Positions 8,738 to 17,651 are shown, numbered from the stretch's first letter. The stretch is DNA of 64,000 nucleotides from Streptomyces sp. WP-1 (GCF_030450125.1 NZ_CP123923.1:1116001-1180000), one strand, 5' to 3'. A program made the numbers and translations. The notes: generated by a model not told the origin, from the sequence alone.

Positions 8738-9781
8738 ATGCCCAGCGCAACCCTCCCGCGTTCCCACGACACCCGGCACCTGACGGCCGCCGCCCCCGGC
8801 GCGCGCCCGACCCGGCGCGGCCTGCTCGCCGGCGGCCTGGGAACCGCCGCCCTCCTCGGCCTCTCCGCGTGCGGCACCGGCAACTCCGCCTCGGCCGACG
8901 GTTCCGGCAGCACCGCGTGGTCCTTCACCGACGACCGCGGCCATGCCGTACGGCTGCCCCGGCGGCCCAAGCGCATCGCGTTCCTCACCGACTCCGCCGG
9001 CGCCGCGCTGTGGGCGGCCGGGCTGCACCCGGTCGCCGCCACGGACTCCGGGCAGGGCATCGTCCCGGCCGTCAAGCCGGACTGGTCCGGTGTCACCAAG
9101 ATCTACTCGGCGGACAAGGGCGTACGGCTCGAAGCGCTCGCCCAGGCCCGCCCGGACCTCCTGATCGACGCGGTACAGCCGGACGGCACCCTCCAGGTGG
9201 CGTCCCAGCTCCCGGAGGTCGCCAAGATCGCCCCGGTCGTCGGGCTGAGCACCTACCACTCGATCGAGCAGATCGTCGGCACCGCCGACCGGCTGACCCG
9301 CAGCCTCGGCACCACGCTCACGGACGGCGACGCGAAGTCCCGGTACCAGGCGGCGAGCACCCGGCTGCGCAAGGCGATCGCCGCCAACCGGGAGCTGCGG
9401 GTCGGCTTCGTCTTCGGCATCGACAAGAACACCCTCGGTGTGATGAACCCCAGGACCTGGGCCGTGCTGAAGACGGTGAGCGCGCTGGGGATGCGCCTGG
9501 TACCGGTGCCCGGCGGCTCCGCCAACACCTACAGCCAGGCCGTGAGCTGGGAGAACGTCCCGTCCCTCCCGGCCGACCTGCTGGTGTGGGCGGTCTCCGA
9601 CCCGCTGCCGGACAACCCGCTGTGGAAGCGCACGCCCGCCGTTCACGCCGGACAGCTGTGGAAGCCGGAACTGGCCTCCTGGTACGCCTACAGCTGGGAG
9701 AACTTCACCGTCCTGCTCGACGGCCTGGCCACGCGTGTCCACTCCGCCCGCGCGGGCGTCGGACCGCACTCGGCCTCCTGA
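8738..9781 (+). CDS. Iron-siderophore ABC transporter substrate-binding lipoprotein, Tat-type signal
   Basis: 347 residues. The N terminus has a twin-arginine-like motif (TRRGLLAGGLGTAALLG) followed by the lipobox LSAC at about residue 44-47, so the mature protein should be a Tat-exported lipoprotein. The body is a class III periplasmic-binding fold: the entry strand AWSFTDDRGHAVRLPRRPKR, then RIAFLTDSAGAALWAAGL, and an inter-lobe region with ARPDLLIDAVQP. It captures a ferric siderophore for the two upstream permeases. A second binding protein follows 52 bp downstream, so the locus may accept two siderophores. Confidence 0.85.
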   Translation: MPSATLPRSHDTRHLTAAAPGARPTRRGLLAGGLGTAALLGLSACGTGNSASADGSGSTAWSFTDDRGHAVRLPRRPKRIAFLTDSAGAALWAAGLHPVAATDSGQGIVPAVKPDWSGVTKIYSADKGVRLEALAQARPDLLIDAVQPDGTLQVASQLPEVAKIAPVVGLSTYHSIEQIVGTADRLTRSLGTTLTDGDAKSRYQAASTRLRKAIAANRELRVGFVFGIDKNTLGVMNPRTWAVLKTVSALGMRLVPVPGGSANTYSQAVSWENVPSLPADLLVWAVSDPLPDNPLWKRTPAVHAGQLWKPELASWYAYSWENFTVLLDGLATRVHSARAGVGPHSAS

Positions 9782-9833
9782 CCCCCCTCACGCCCCCGGC
9801 CACGCGCTCCGGCTTCCCACCCCTGGATCCACC

Positions 9834-10832
9834 ATGACCTCCACACCCTCCCCCGTCCGCCGCTCCGGACGTCCGCGTCTGCTGCGCCCCGCCGTCGCCG
9901 CGGCCGCGCTGGCGCTGGTCCTCACCGCCTGCGACTCGTCCTCGTCCACCACCGGCGGCTCGGACGGCAAGACCGCCGCGACCCGGGTGGTCGCCACGGC
10001 ACACGGCAAGGTGACCGTGCCCGCCCGTCCGCTGCGGATCGTCTCCGTGCACTCCTGGTCCACCGAGTCGCTGTTCGACCTGGGTCTCAAGCCCGTCGGC
10101 GTGGAGAACAGCGGGGCCAACTACGTCCCGCCGCGCTATCTGAAGCGCTGGAAGGCCGCGGCGAAGGTGACGACGGGCGCCGACGTCGACTACGAGAAGA
10201 TCGCCGCGCTCAAGCCGGACCTGATCGTCGGCGTCGACGTGCCCTACCTCTCCAAGGCGTACAAGAAGCTCTCGGCCATCGCGCCGACCGCGTTCGCGTC
10301 CTTCAGCGAGTCGTCCTCCTGGTCCGCGTACCCGCAGGCCACGGCCGGGTTCGTCAACGGCACGGCGCAGCTGGCCCGGCTCAAGCAGAAGTACGACGAC
10401 CGGATCGCCGCGGCGCGCAAGGCGGTGGGCCCGAAGCTGACCAGCGGCAAGTGGGACGTGATCCAGGGCGGCTTCGACAGCGGCAACTACTGGATCTACA
10501 GCTCCGCCTCGCCCGTCGGCGACATCCTCTCCCGGCTGGGAGCGCGCTTCGCCTCCGCCACGGCCTCGGTCGGCAAGGGGGAGACCAAGTCCGTGTCGTA
10601 CGAGCGGGCGGACCTGCTGAAGGACGCCGATCACATCGTCTACTACACGAACAACGACGGCTCCCCCGCCAACGACATCCAGAAGCTGTTCGCCCTGCGG
10701 ACGTTCAAGGAGTTGCCGGCCGCCCAGAAGCACCAGGTGGTCGGCACTCCCGACTTCCTGCCCGGCTCGTACAGCGACGCCATGGGCGTGGTGGACAGCA
10801 TCGAGAACGCGTTGCGGGGGCAGGCCGACTGA
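9834..10832 (+). CDS. Iron-siderophore ABC transporter substrate-binding lipoprotein, Sec-type signal
   Basis: 332 residues from the ATG at 9834. A Sec signal with lipobox LTAC (about residues 25-28) is followed by a Ser/Thr-rich tether (SSSSTTGGSDG) and a periplasmic-binding fold: VTVPARPLRIVSVHSWSTE, YEKIAALKPDLIVGVDVPYL and DADHIVYYTNNDG. It differs from the upstream binding protein in signal type and sequence, which suggests a different ligand and not a recent duplication. The longer in-frame start at 9735 lies inside the previous gene and gives no signal peptide at the terminus, so it was rejected. The gene is convergent with the catalase gene 29 bp away. Confidence 0.85.
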   Translation: MTSTPSPVRRSGRPRLLRPAVAAAALALVLTACDSSSSTTGGSDGKTAATRVVATAHGKVTVPARPLRIVSVHSWSTESLFDLGLKPVGVENSGANYVPPRYLKRWKAAAKVTTGADVDYEKIAALKPDLIVGVDVPYLSKAYKKLSAIAPTAFASFSESSSWSAYPQATAGFVNGTAQLARLKQKYDDRIAAARKAVGPKLTSGKWDVIQGGFDSGNYWIYSSASPVGDILSRLGARFASATASVGKGETKSVSYERADLLKDADHIVYYTNNDGSPANDIQKLFALRTFKELPAAQKHQVVGTPDFLPGSYSDAMGVVDSIENALRGQAD

Positions 10833-10861
10833 CACTCAGGGGGCCGCCCGGCCCGGATGTC

Positions 10862-12382
10862 TCATGCCTTGCGCTGCATGGAACTCCGTGCCGGGTTGCC
10901 CTGTTCGGCGGCCTTGGGGTCCTTCTCGCCCGCCTTGGCCCGGACGCCGTCGGCGATGCGCTTGCCGATGGTCTCGTCGATGTTGGACCAGTACTGGAAC
11001 GCGCGTTCGAGGACGGGCTCGGTCACCCCGTTGAGGAGATGCCCGACCACGTTGTCGACCAGCCGGTCACGCGCGGCGTCGTCCATGACCTCGCGCACCA
11101 TCGTCCCGGGCTGCCCCCAGTCGTCGTCCTCCGGGTGGGAGACGTAGGCCGAGCGGGTGATCTCACCGTCGGCCGTCCAGCTCGGCGGGGACCCGTAACG
11201 CTCGGTGTCCGCCGCGGGGCCGCCCTTGGAGTTCGGGGCGTAGACGGGGTCGGTGGTGTTCCGGTATGCCATCGCCCCGTCCTTGGAGTACGTGTGGACG
11301 TCGACGACGGGGGCGTTCACCGGCAGTTGCTGGTAGTTGGCGCCGATCCGGTGGCGGTGGGCGTCCGCGTAGGAGAACAGCCGGGCCAGCAGCATGCGGT
11401 CCGGGCTCGGACCGATACCGGGGACGAAGTTGTTCGGCTGGAACGCGGCCTGCTCGATCTGGGCGTGGTTGTCCGTGGGGTTGCGGTCGAGCGTCATACG
11501 GCCGACCCGGATGAGCGGGTAGTCGCCGTGCGGCCACACCTTGGTGAGGTCGAACGGGTTGAACCGGTAGCTCGCCGCCTCGTCGTACGGCATCACCTGC
11601 ACGTACAGGGTCCAGCTGGGGAAGTCGCCGTCCCGGATGTGCTCGAAGAGGTCCCGCGTGTGGTAGTCCGTGTCGGCCGCGGCCATCTGGTCGGCCTCGT
11701 GCTGGGTGAAGAACTCGATCCCCTGATCGGTCTTGAAGTGGTACTTCACCCAGAAGCGCTCGCCGGCGGCGTTGATCCACATGTAGGTGTGGGAGGTGTA
11801 CCCGTTCATGTGGCGCCAGGTCCGCGGGATGCCCCGGTCCCCCATCAGCCAGGTCACCTGGTGGGCCGACTCCGGGGAGAGCGTCCAGAAGTCCCACTGC
11901 ATGTCGTGGTCGCGCAGGTTGTTGTCGGCGCGCCGCTTCTGGGACCGGATGAAGTGCTGGAACTTCATCGGGTCCTTCACGAAGAACACCGGCGTGTTGT
12001 TGCCGACCATGTCGTAGTTGCCCTCGCTGGTGTAGAACTTCACCGCGAAGCCGCGCGGGTCGCGCCAGGTGTCCGGGCTGCCGCGCTCACCGGCGACGGT
12101 CGAGAAGCGGATGACCAGGTCGGTACGGACGCCGGGCTGGAACAGGGCCGCCTTCGTGTACGCGCTGACATCGTCCGTCACCTCGAAGTGACCGAACGCG
12201 CCGCTCCCCTTGGCGTGCGGCTGCCGCTCGGGGATCCGCTCCCGGTTGAACTGTGCCATCTGCTCGATCAGATAGGCGTCCTGCAGAAGAATCGGTCCCC
12301 CGGGTCCCACGGTGAGCGAGTGTTCGTCGCTCTCGACCGGGGCGCCGGAATCGCTGGTGGTGGCGGGTCGGATCTCCGTCAT
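10862..12382 (-). CDS. katA: Heme catalase (clade 3-like monofunctional catalase)
   Basis: 506 residues from the ATG at 12382, preceded by AAAGGCAGACC. The distal histidine lies in [18 protein letters not shown], the distal asparagine in [16 protein letters not shown], and the proximal heme tyrosine in [35 protein letters not shown] is the classic catalase signature. The length (about 500) fits small-subunit catalases. It decomposes hydrogen peroxide in the cytoplasm. No FurA/CatR-type repressor gene is adjacent. Its position next to iron and zinc loci suggests metal/oxidative stress, but regulation cannot be read from the sequence. The symbol follows the family; the genome may have other catalase genes. 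Confidence 0.93.
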   Translation of the reverse strand: MTEIRPATTSDSGAPVESDEHSLTVGPGGPILLQDAYLIEQMAQFNRERIPERQPHAKGSGAFGHFEVTDDVSAYTKAALFQPGVRTDLVIRFSTVAGERGSPDTWRDPRGFAVKFYTSEGNYDMVGNNTPVFFVKDPMKFQHFIRSQKRRADNNLRDHDMQWDFWTLSPESAHQVTWLMGDRGIPRTWRHMNGYTSHTYMWINAAGERFWVKYHFKTDQGIEFFTQHEADQMAAADTDYHTRDLFEHIRDGDFPSWTLYVQVMPYDEAASYRFNPFDLTKVWPHGDYPLIRVGRMTLDRNPTDNHAQIEQAAFQPNNFVPGIGPSPDRMLLARLFSYADAHRHRIGANYQQLPVNAPVVDVHTYSKDGAMAYRNTTDPVYAPNSKGGPAADTERYGSPPSWTADGEITRSAYVSHPEDDDWGQPGTMVREVMDDAARDRLVDNVVGHLLNGVTEPVLERAFQYWSNIDETIGKRIADGVRAKAGEKDPKAAEQGNPARSSMQRKA

Positions 12383-12730
12383 GGGTCTGCCTTTCGTGGT
12401 ACGACACTGATGTCGTCGCGGCTGCCGGACGCGGACCGCCGATCGGCGACCGCACGCCACGCGGCCGCGAAGGAGTCGGTACGGTCCGGCACCCCGTTCC
12501 CACAGGCCGCGTGTCCCGGAGCGGGCGCGATAAACACAGGTGTCCCAATGAGTCGCGCGTGAGCCGCCCGGGAGCGAGCGGTCACCACAGGGCGTGACCG
12601 CCGCCCGCCGCGGCCGACGCGGGACGGTTTCCAGTCTCCTGTCCGGCCCGGCACCCTGCCACCCGCGCGTGGCGCACGGCGACACGGCGGGGGTCGCCGC
12701 GCATGTGGCGACCCCCGCCCTGCACGCCTC
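12383..12730 (-). other. Catalase upstream region and end of the zinc-starvation ribosomal operon (no gene seen)
   Basis: This 348-bp stretch holds the catalase leader and promoter region on the minus strand and, next to the S14 stop, a strong terminator hairpin. I see no credible coding sequence; the ORFs crossing it are antisense shadows or over-extended catalase starts. Confidence 0.6.
12686..12719 (-). terminator. Terminator of the L28-S14 operon
   Basis: A perfect 13-bp stem (GGCGGGGGTCGCC at 12686-12698 and its complement at 12707-12719) with an 8-base loop begins 12 bases after the S14 stop codon on the minus strand. Confidence 0.7.
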
Positions 12731-13036
12731 TCACCAGGACGACTTCGTCACCCCGGGCAGATATCCGGCGTGCGCCTGCGCCCGCACGTTCACCCGGGAG
12801 AGGCCGAACCTGCGCAGATGGCCGCGGGGGCGGCCGTCGAGGCTGTCGCGGTTGCGGACCCGGGTCGCGCTCGCGTCCCGGGGCTGGCGGGCGAGTTCCG
12901 CCCGCGCGGCGGTCTTCTCGTCGGCCGTGGCGTACGGGGACGCCAGGACGGCCTTCAGTTCGGCGCGGCGCGGGGCGTGGCGGGCCACGATCCGCTTGCG
13001 CCGCTCGTTCTTCGCGATCTTGCTCTTCTTCGCCAT
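12731..13036 (-). CDS. rpsN: 30S ribosomal protein S14, zinc-independent paralogue
   Basis: 101 residues starting [13 protein letters not shown], with the S14 body ([20 protein letters not shown]) and the end [11 protein letters not shown]. This is the long type without the zinc-ribbon CxxC pairs of the short type. Its ATG overlaps the stop of the L28 gene (TGATG), so the two are coupled. In Streptomyces such cysteine-free paralogues replace zinc-containing ribosomal proteins during zinc starvation and are Zur-repressed; the gene sits downstream of the Zur-box candidate at 13313-13327. The protein assembles into the 30S head. Confidence 0.93.
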   Translation of the reverse strand: MAKKSKIAKNERRKRIVARHAPRRAELKAVLASPYATADEKTAARAELARQPRDASATRVRNRDSLDGRPRGHLRRFGLSRVNVRAQAHAGYLPGVTKSSW

Positions 13037-13272
13037 CAGACACGCTCCCCACGGGCCCGGATCCGCGCGACGGCGGCCTCGACGCCGAGGGCGTCCACGG
13101 CCTTGATGGCGCGCGCGCTCAGCCGCAGCCGGACATACCGCCCCTCACTGGGCAGCCAGTAGCGCTTGTTCTGGATGTTGGGGTCGAACCGGCGCGAGGT
13201 GCGCCGGTGCGAGTGGGAGATCTTCTTGCCGAAGGCCGGGCGGGCGCCGGTCAGTTGGCAGTGGGCGGACAT
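13036..13272 (-). CDS. rpmB: 50S ribosomal protein L28, zinc-independent paralogue
   Basis: 78 residues from the ATG at 13272 ([17 protein letters not shown]). The [15 protein letters not shown] segment and the C-terminal [16 protein letters not shown] are diagnostic of L28. Only one cysteine (residue 5) is present and there are no CxxC pairs, so this is the zinc-free form. It is the first gene of the leftward arm of the divergent Zur-controlled cluster. The longer start at 13296 would run into the operator and has no ribosome-binding site. Confidence 0.92.
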   Translation of the reverse strand: MSAHCQLTGARPAFGKKISHSHRRTSRRFDPNIQNKRYWLPSEGRYVRLRLSARAIKAVDALGVEAAVARIRARGERV

Positions 13273-13312
13273 GCGTGGTTCTGCCTTTCTCTCCACCGAT
13301 GCTTATCGGTAA

Positions 13313-13327
13313 TGGAAATCATTGTCG
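13313..13327. promoter_or_regulatory. Zur-box candidate in the divergent L28/L33 promoter, with a probable leaderless -10 element
   Basis: TGGAAATCATTGTCG matches the 7-1-7 layout of the Streptomyces Zur box (TGAAAATGATTTTCA) at about 11 of 15 positions and is an AT-rich island between the two divergent arms. On the plus strand a TATACT hexamer at 13328-13333 directly follows it. That places transcription start close to the L33 ATG at 13341, so L33 may be translated from a leaderless mRNA. The box lies between the expected -35 and -10, a position suited to repression. Confidence 0.7.
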
Positions 13328-13340
13328 TATACTACCCGTC

Positions 13341-13505
13341 ATGGCTCGCAACGAGGTACGCCCGATCGTCAAGCTCCGCTCCACCGCCGGTACCGGCTAC
13401 ACGTACGTGACCCGCAAGAACCGCCGGAACGACCCGGACCGGCTGGTGCTGCGCAAGTTCGACCCCGTGGCCGGACGCCATGTCGAGTTCCGCGAGGAAC
13501 GCTGA
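13341..13505 (+). CDS. rpmG: 50S ribosomal protein L33, zinc-independent paralogue
   Basis: 54 residues, [19 protein letters not shown] at the start, then [23 protein letters not shown] and RHVEFREER. These are L33 landmarks, and the two CxxC pairs of the zinc form are missing. The ATG at 13341 is 7 bases after a TATACT -10 element and has no ribosome-binding site, which supports a leaderless transcript. It is first in the rightward arm L33-L31-CobW-S18-L32. Confidence 0.93.
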   Translation: MARNEVRPIVKLRSTAGTGYTYVTRKNRRNDPDRLVLRKFDPVAGRHVEFREER

Positions 13506-13557
13506 CCGCTCCGGCCGCCGCCCGACCGCCCTCACCCCGACCCAGGGAAGAGACACC

Positions 13558-13815
13558 ATGAAGCCCGGAATCCACCCCGCCTACCGCCCGGTCGTCTTCC
13601 GCGACAAGGCCGGTGGCTTCGCCATCCTCACCCGCTCGACGATGACCAGCGACAAGACCGTCGAGTGGGAGGACGGCCGCACCTATCCGGTGGTCGACGT
13701 CGAGATCTCCTCGGCGAGCCACCCCTTCTACACCGGCACCGCCCGCGTGCTGGACACCGCCGGCCGCGTCGAGCGCTTCGAGCGCCGCTACGGGCGTGAC
13801 GGGAACCGCCGATGA
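13558..13815 (+). CDS. rpmE2: 50S ribosomal protein L31 type B, zinc-independent
   Basis: 85 residues ([20 protein letters not shown]). The type B pattern includes [30 protein letters not shown] and [10 protein letters not shown]; the cysteines of type A L31 are absent. The family is known to displace zinc-loaded L31 from ribosomes, which frees stored zinc. Its end overlaps the start of the CobW-like gene by four bases (13812-13815, ATGA), a sign of coupled translation. Confidence 0.93.
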   Translation: MKPGIHPAYRPVVFRDKAGGFAILTRSTMTSDKTVEWEDGRTYPVVDVEISSASHPFYTGTARVLDTAGRVERFERRYGRDGNRR

Positions 13816-14963
13816 GCGTCGAGGGACCGATGCCGGTGGTGATCGTCGGCGGACTGCACGCCGACGCCCGGCGCGACACGGTCGAACAGCTGCTGCGCGA
13901 GGTGCCCGGCAGCGTCGCCCTGCACCACGATCTGTCCACCGGTCCGGCGGGCACCGTGCGCCGTACCGTCCGCGACGCCACGGGCGAGACCGCCTGGGGC
14001 GAGACGCCGCTGGTCAACGACTGCGCCTGCTGCGCCCTGCGCGAGGACCTCGTGCCCGAACTGGAGCGGCTGGCCGACGGCGGCCTCACCCGCCTCGCGG
14101 TCGTCGAGCTGTGGGACTCCGTGGAGCCCCGTGGCATGGCCGAGGTCATCGCCGCCCATGGCGGCGGCGCCTTCCGGCTCACCAACGTGCTGACCGCCGT
14201 CGACCCCGCCCTGGTGCTGCCCGCCCTGTCCAACGGCGACGATCTCGCGGAGGCCGGGCTCGCCGCGGCCCGGGCGGACCGGCGCACCGTGGGCGACACC
14301 TTCGCGCGGCAGTTGGAGTACGCTCCCGTCCTCGCCGTGACCGAGGGGCCCGCCACCGGGCTCGACGACCTGGCGCTCCTGCGGCAGTTGCATCCCCTCG
14401 CGCGTCAGATCCCCATCGATTCCGGGCAGTTGGGCACGGCAGCGGTCGCCGGGTTCGACGTGGCCGCGGCGGCGGCCGCACAGCATCCGGCCTGCGCCCG
14501 GCTCCCGCACGACTGCGACGAGGAGGGCATCGGCACCCTCGTCTGGCAGCGCCGCCGACCCTTCCACGCCGGCCGTCTCTACGCGGCGTTGGAGGATCTG
14601 TGCTGCGCCGCGGCCCGTAGCCGGGGGCGGTTCTGGCTGGCGGACAGGCCCGACAGCCTGCTCGCCTGGGAGGCCGCCGGCGGGGCGCTGTGCGTGGAGA
14701 ACGCCGGGCCGTGGATGGCCGCGCTGCCGGACGCCGCCTGGGAGTTGATGCCGGCCGAGCGCCGTACCGCCGCCGCGCTGGACTGGCACCCCGAGCACGG
14801 CGACCGCGGCCAGCACCTCGTCTTCACCTCCCCCGGCCTCGACCGGGCGGGGCTGCTCTCGCTGCTCGACTCCTGCCTGCTCACCGACGCCGAGCTGGCC
14901 TCCGGCCCCGACGCCTGGCCCCGGCCCACCGGTTTCGACCAGCTGCTCGACCCCGTGTTCTGA
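13812..14963 (+). CDS. CobW/COG0523-like protein with degenerate P-loop
   Basis: 383 residues. The metal-binding CxCC motif typical of COG0523 metallochaperones is present ([17 protein letters not shown], about residues 72-88), and the C-terminal CobW_C region is recognisable ([20 protein letters not shown], then [11 protein letters not shown]). The nucleotide-binding start is unusual: where GxxGxGKTT is expected the sequence reads [15 protein letters not shown], without the Lys or the following Thr, so GTP binding by the classic P-loop is doubtful. Its place inside the Zur-type operon points to zinc delivery or allocation during starvation. Related Streptomyces zinc loci carry a COG0523 gene at the same place as far as I recall. 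Family confidence is high; GTPase activity is uncertain. Confidence 0.82.
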   Translation: MSVEGPMPVVIVGGLHADARRDTVEQLLREVPGSVALHHDLSTGPAGTVRRTVRDATGETAWGETPLVNDCACCALREDLVPELERLADGGLTRLAVVELWDSVEPRGMAEVIAAHGGGAFRLTNVLTAVDPALVLPALSNGDDLAEAGLAAARADRRTVGDTFARQLEYAPVLAVTEGPATGLDDLALLRQLHPLARQIPIDSGQLGTAAVAGFDVAAAAAAQHPACARLPHDCDEEGIGTLVWQRRRPFHAGRLYAALEDLCCAAARSRGRFWLADRPDSLLAWEAAGGALCVENAGPWMAALPDAAWELMPAERRTAAALDWHPEHGDRGQHLVFTSPGLDRAGLLSLLDSCLLTDAELASGPDAWPRPTGFDQLLDPVF

Positions 14964-15035
14964 CCCGTTCCCTCCCTGCCGAGACCGTCCCCTCCGTACC
15001 GAGACCCGTCCCGCCCCCATACCGAGGAAGACTCC

Positions 15036-15272
15036 ATGGCCCGCCCCACCAAGCCCGCTCCCGCCCGCACGAACCGCCCCAACCCGCTCGACGCGGCCGG
15101 GATCACGTACATCGACTACAAGGACACCGACCTGCTGCGGAAGTTCGTCTCCGACCGCGGCAAGATCCGCGGCCGCCGTGTCACCCGGGTCGGCCGCCGG
15201 CAGCAGCGGCAGCTCGCCGCGGCGATCAAGAACGCCCGCGAGATGGCCCTGCTCCCCCACTCCAGCCGCTGA
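15036..15272 (+). CDS. rpsR: 30S ribosomal protein S18, zinc-independent paralogue
   Basis: 78 residues with the S18 core ([48 protein letters not shown]). No cysteine is present. It follows the CobW-like gene by 72 bp in the same orientation and continues the zinc-starvation operon. AGGAAGACTCC upstream provides a ribosome-binding site. It replaces the primary S18 in the 30S platform when zinc is scarce (family knowledge). Confidence 0.93.
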   Translation: MARPTKPAPARTNRPNPLDAAGITYIDYKDTDLLRKFVSDRGKIRGRRVTRVGRRQQRQLAAAIKNAREMALLPHSSR

Positions 15273-15309
15273 CCTCCGCGGCACCCGCCTTTTCGACGAA
15301 AGGACCGTC

Positions 15310-15480
15310 ATGGCCGTCCCCAAGCGCAGGATGTCCCGCAGCAACACCCGTCACCGCCGGGCCCGGTGGCGGGCATCCGCCCCGGCGCTCGTCCCCGTCA
15401 CCGTCGACGGCGGCACCCATCTGGTGCCCCAGCACCTCAGGAGGGCGTACGAGCGCGGCCTTCTGAAGCCGGGGGGCTGA
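15310..15480 (+). CDS. rpmF: 50S ribosomal protein L32, zinc-independent paralogue
   Basis: 56 residues from the ATG at 15310 ([20 protein letters not shown]), ending [19 protein letters not shown]. The N-terminal MAVPKR(R/K)xSRSxTRxRR pattern is diagnostic. The central CxxC...CxxC zinc motif of the usual L32 is replaced ([18 protein letters not shown]). It is the last member of the rightward zinc-starvation arm, 37 bp after S18, with GACGAAAGGACC as ribosome-binding site. Confidence 0.9.
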   Translation: MAVPKRRMSRSNTRHRRARWRASAPALVPVTVDGGTHLVPQHLRRAYERGLLKPGG

Positions 15481-15547
15481 GGCGAGGAGCTGGCATCCAC
15501 TCGCCTTGACCTGGGTGTTCTCGGCCGGGTGCGCATCCCGGGGATTC

Positions 15548-15570
15548 TTATTGCACACTATTTGCAACAA
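15548..15570. promoter_or_regulatory. 23-bp inverted repeat overlapping a candidate tsaD promoter
   Basis: The segment is an imperfect palindrome with arms TTATTGCACA (15548-15557) and TTTGCAACAA (15561-15570) around a 3-base centre, strongly AT-rich against its surroundings. Inside it TTGCAC (15551-15556) could be a -35 element, with TAGGGT (15573-15578) as -10 at 16-bp spacing. The arrangement suggests a repressor site over the tsaD promoter. The cognate regulator is unknown; it does not look like the Zur or iron boxes in this window. Confidence 0.5.
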
Positions 15571-15596
15571 CCTAGGGTGTGCAGAAAGGGACCGAG

Positions 15597-16646
15597 ATGG
15601 GTTCTCCGATCGTGCTCGGCATCGAGTCGTCCTGCGACGAGACGGGCGCCGGCCTGGTCCGTGACGGGCGGCTGCTGGGGCATGCGGTGGCGTCGAGCAT
15701 GGCGGAGCACGCCCGGTTCGGCGGGGTGGTGCCGGAGATCGCTTCCCGGGCCCACCTGCACGCGCTCCGTCCGGTGGTCGGGCAGGCCCTGGACGAGGCG
15801 GGGCTGCGGCTCTCCGACATCGGCGCGGTCGCCGTCACCACCGGGCCCGGCCTGTCGGGCGCGCTCCAGGTGGGCCTGGCCGGGGCGAAGGGGGTCGCCT
15901 ACGCGCTGGGCGTACCGCTGTACGGCGTCCACCACCTGGCCGGCCATGTCGCCGCCGACACCCTCGCGCACGGCCCGCTGCCCGACCCCTGCGTGGTGCT
16001 GATCGTCTCCGGCGGCCACACCTCGCTGCTCCTCGTCCGCGATCTGGCCCGCGACCCGATCCGCCATCTCGGCGACACCCTCGACGATGCCGCCGGGGAG
16101 TGCTTCGACAAGGTGGCTCGGGTCTTCGGGCTGCCGTATCCCGGCGGCCCGGCCATCGACCGGACGGCGCGCACGGGGGATCCGCGCGCCATCCCCTTCC
16201 CGCGTCCGCTGCCGGGGTCGTACGACTTCTCCTTCTCGGGTCTGAAGACGGCCGCCGCACGCTGGGCCGAGGGTCACGCGGGGCGGGAGCTGCCGGTCGC
16301 CGACGGGGCGGCCTCGCTCCAGGAGGCGGTGGCCGATGTCCTCAGCCGCAAGGCGGTGGCGGCCTGCGTCGAGCACGGCGTGGGCACGCTGGTCGTGGTC
16401 GGCGGCGTCGCCGCGAACTCGCGGGTGCGGGCGCTCACCGAGGAGCGCTGCCGGGCCGCAGGCGTCGAACTACGCGTGCCACCAATGGAGTTGTGCACGG
16501 ACAACGGCGCGATGATCGCGGCCGTCGGTGACCTCCTCGTACGGGCCGGGGCCCAACCCGCCCCGCTGGACGTGTCGATCGACCCGTCGGCGCCGCTGGA
16601 GTACGCGGCGCTGCATCCGGTCACGGCCCGGGCGGTGGCGGCATGA
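15597..16646 (+). CDS. tsaD: tRNA N6-adenosine threonylcarbamoyltransferase (TsaD/Kae1 family)
   Basis: 349 residues from the ATG at 15597 (AGAAAGGGACC upstream); a GTG at 15579 adds six residues. Family motifs: [34 protein letters not shown], the metal-binding HHLAGH (His113 and His117), [47 protein letters not shown] and CTDNGAMIA. TsaD transfers threonylcarbamoyl to A37 of ANN-decoding tRNAs with TsaB and TsaE. The usual Streptomyces tsaD neighbours (tsaB, rimI, tsaE, alr) are absent, and the gene sits beside a zinc-starvation operon. It may be a second, conditionally expressed copy, which the window cannot settle. It overlaps the next gene by ATGA. Confidence 0.88.
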   Translation: MGSPIVLGIESSCDETGAGLVRDGRLLGHAVASSMAEHARFGGVVPEIASRAHLHALRPVVGQALDEAGLRLSDIGAVAVTTGPGLSGALQVGLAGAKGVAYALGVPLYGVHHLAGHVAADTLAHGPLPDPCVVLIVSGGHTSLLLVRDLARDPIRHLGDTLDDAAGECFDKVARVFGLPYPGGPAIDRTARTGDPRAIPFPRPLPGSYDFSFSGLKTAAARWAEGHAGRELPVADGAASLQEAVADVLSRKAVAACVEHGVGTLVVVGGVAANSRVRALTEERCRAAGVELRVPPMELCTDNGAMIAAVGDLLVRAGAQPAPLDVSIDPSAPLEYAALHPVTARAVAA

Positions 16647-17212
16647 CCGGGATCCGCGTCCATGCGGGCGCCGAACTCCTCGCGCACATAGAGGACTTGA
16701 GGTCGGTCTACGTCGACGCCTTCTGCGCCCCGCCGTGGGACGAGGACGAGGAGCGGGCCGCCGAGTTCGCCCGGCGGCTGCGGGTGGACACCGGCAGGCC
16801 GGGCTTCACCGCCGCGACGGCGGTTCGGGAGGGGGAGTTGCTCGGCTTCGCCACGGCCCGGACCACCCTCGCCCCCTTCCCCGACGACGGCTGCCACGCG
16901 CAGGCCGCCGCCGGGCTCGGCCCCGACCACACCGTCGACTGGCTGGTCGGCGCCCGCCAGTTGGACGAACTCGCCGTCCGCCGCGCCGCCCGGGGCACCG
17001 GCCTGGCGGCCCGGCTCCTGGAGACGGTCACCGCGGACGCGCCAGGGGGCCGCTCCTGGCTGGTGACGTCCGTGCGGTCGGGCCGGGCCATGTCCTTCTA
17101 CCGCCGCCAGGGCTGGACCCAGGCCACGCACCCCTCCCCCGACGGCCGGGGCGTCGCCGTCTTCCTCGGCCCCCGCCATCCGGCCCGCTCGCTGGCACCC
17201 CAGCCCCTGTGA
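16643..17212 (+). CDS. GNAT-family N-acetyltransferase
   Basis: 189 residues. The GNAT acetyl-CoA site is visible in [20 protein letters not shown] (strand beta4 plus the R/QxxGxG/A-type turn RGTGLA), followed by [20 protein letters not shown], the usual C-terminal hydrophobic and FYxxxGW part. The start overlaps the tsaD stop by ATGA, so the two are translationally coupled. It is not RimI-like in its N terminus, although an acetyltransferase next to tsaD recalls the rimI-tsaD pairing. The substrate is unknown. Confidence 0.8.
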   Translation: MTGIRVHAGAELLAHIEDLRSVYVDAFCAPPWDEDEERAAEFARRLRVDTGRPGFTAATAVREGELLGFATARTTLAPFPDDGCHAQAAAGLGPDHTVDWLVGARQLDELAVRRAARGTGLAARLLETVTADAPGGRSWLVTSVRSGRAMSFYRRQGWTQATHPSPDGRGVAVFLGPRHPARSLAPQPL

Positions 17213-17297
17213 CCTGTCCGTCCGGCGGGACGCGGAACCACCGACGCGCCCCGCCACCTTCGCAAGCCCCACCCACCTTCGCAGGAGGAGAGACACG

Positions 17298-17651
17298 ATG
17301 ACGACCGTCCCCGCGACCATCGACCCGGCCCGGCCCGTGGCCACACTCATCAACGTCTTCACCGTCACCCCGGACCGCCAGGACGAACTCATCGCCCTGC
17401 TCGCCCGCGCCACCGAGGAGACGATGAAGCACCAACCGGGCTTCATCTGCGCCAACTTCCACGCCTCCGAGGACGGGGAACGCGTCGTCAACTACGCCCA
17501 GTGGGAGTCCGAGGACCACTACCGGGCGATGCTCGCCAACCCCGAGGCGCGCGTCCACATGGACCAGGCGGCGGAGTTCGCGACCGATGTCCAGCCACGG
17601 CTGTTCCAAGTCCGCTCGACGCACGGCACGGGCCGGTCCACACCGCGCTAG
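17298..17651 (+). CDS. Antibiotic biosynthesis monooxygenase (ABM) domain protein
   Basis: 117 residues with a single ABM ferredoxin-like domain: VATLINVFTVTPDRQDELIALL, QPGFICANFHASEDGERVVNYAQWES and HYRAMLANPEARVHMDQA. Such proteins act as cofactor-free oxygenases, heme-degrading enzymes or small dimeric binding proteins; none of these can be assigned here. The ATG at 17298 is preceded by AGGAGGAG. It is followed immediately by a degraded region on the opposite strand. Confidence 0.8.
   Translation: MTTVPATIDPARPVATLINVFTVTPDRQDELIALLARATEETMKHQPGFICANFHASEDGERVVNYAQWESEDHYRAMLANPEARVHMDQAAEFATDVQPRLFQVRSTHGTGRSTPR

Noticed and set aside
6275..9769. An 1164-codon minus-strand open frame opposite the siderophore permeases
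   Set aside because: The plus strand carries two FecCD permeases and a lipoprotein with full motifs; the antisense frame has none.
16643..17212. RimI as the identity of the acetyltransferase after tsaD
   Set aside because: Length (189 residues) and N-terminal region do not match RimI, and only the general GNAT core is shared.
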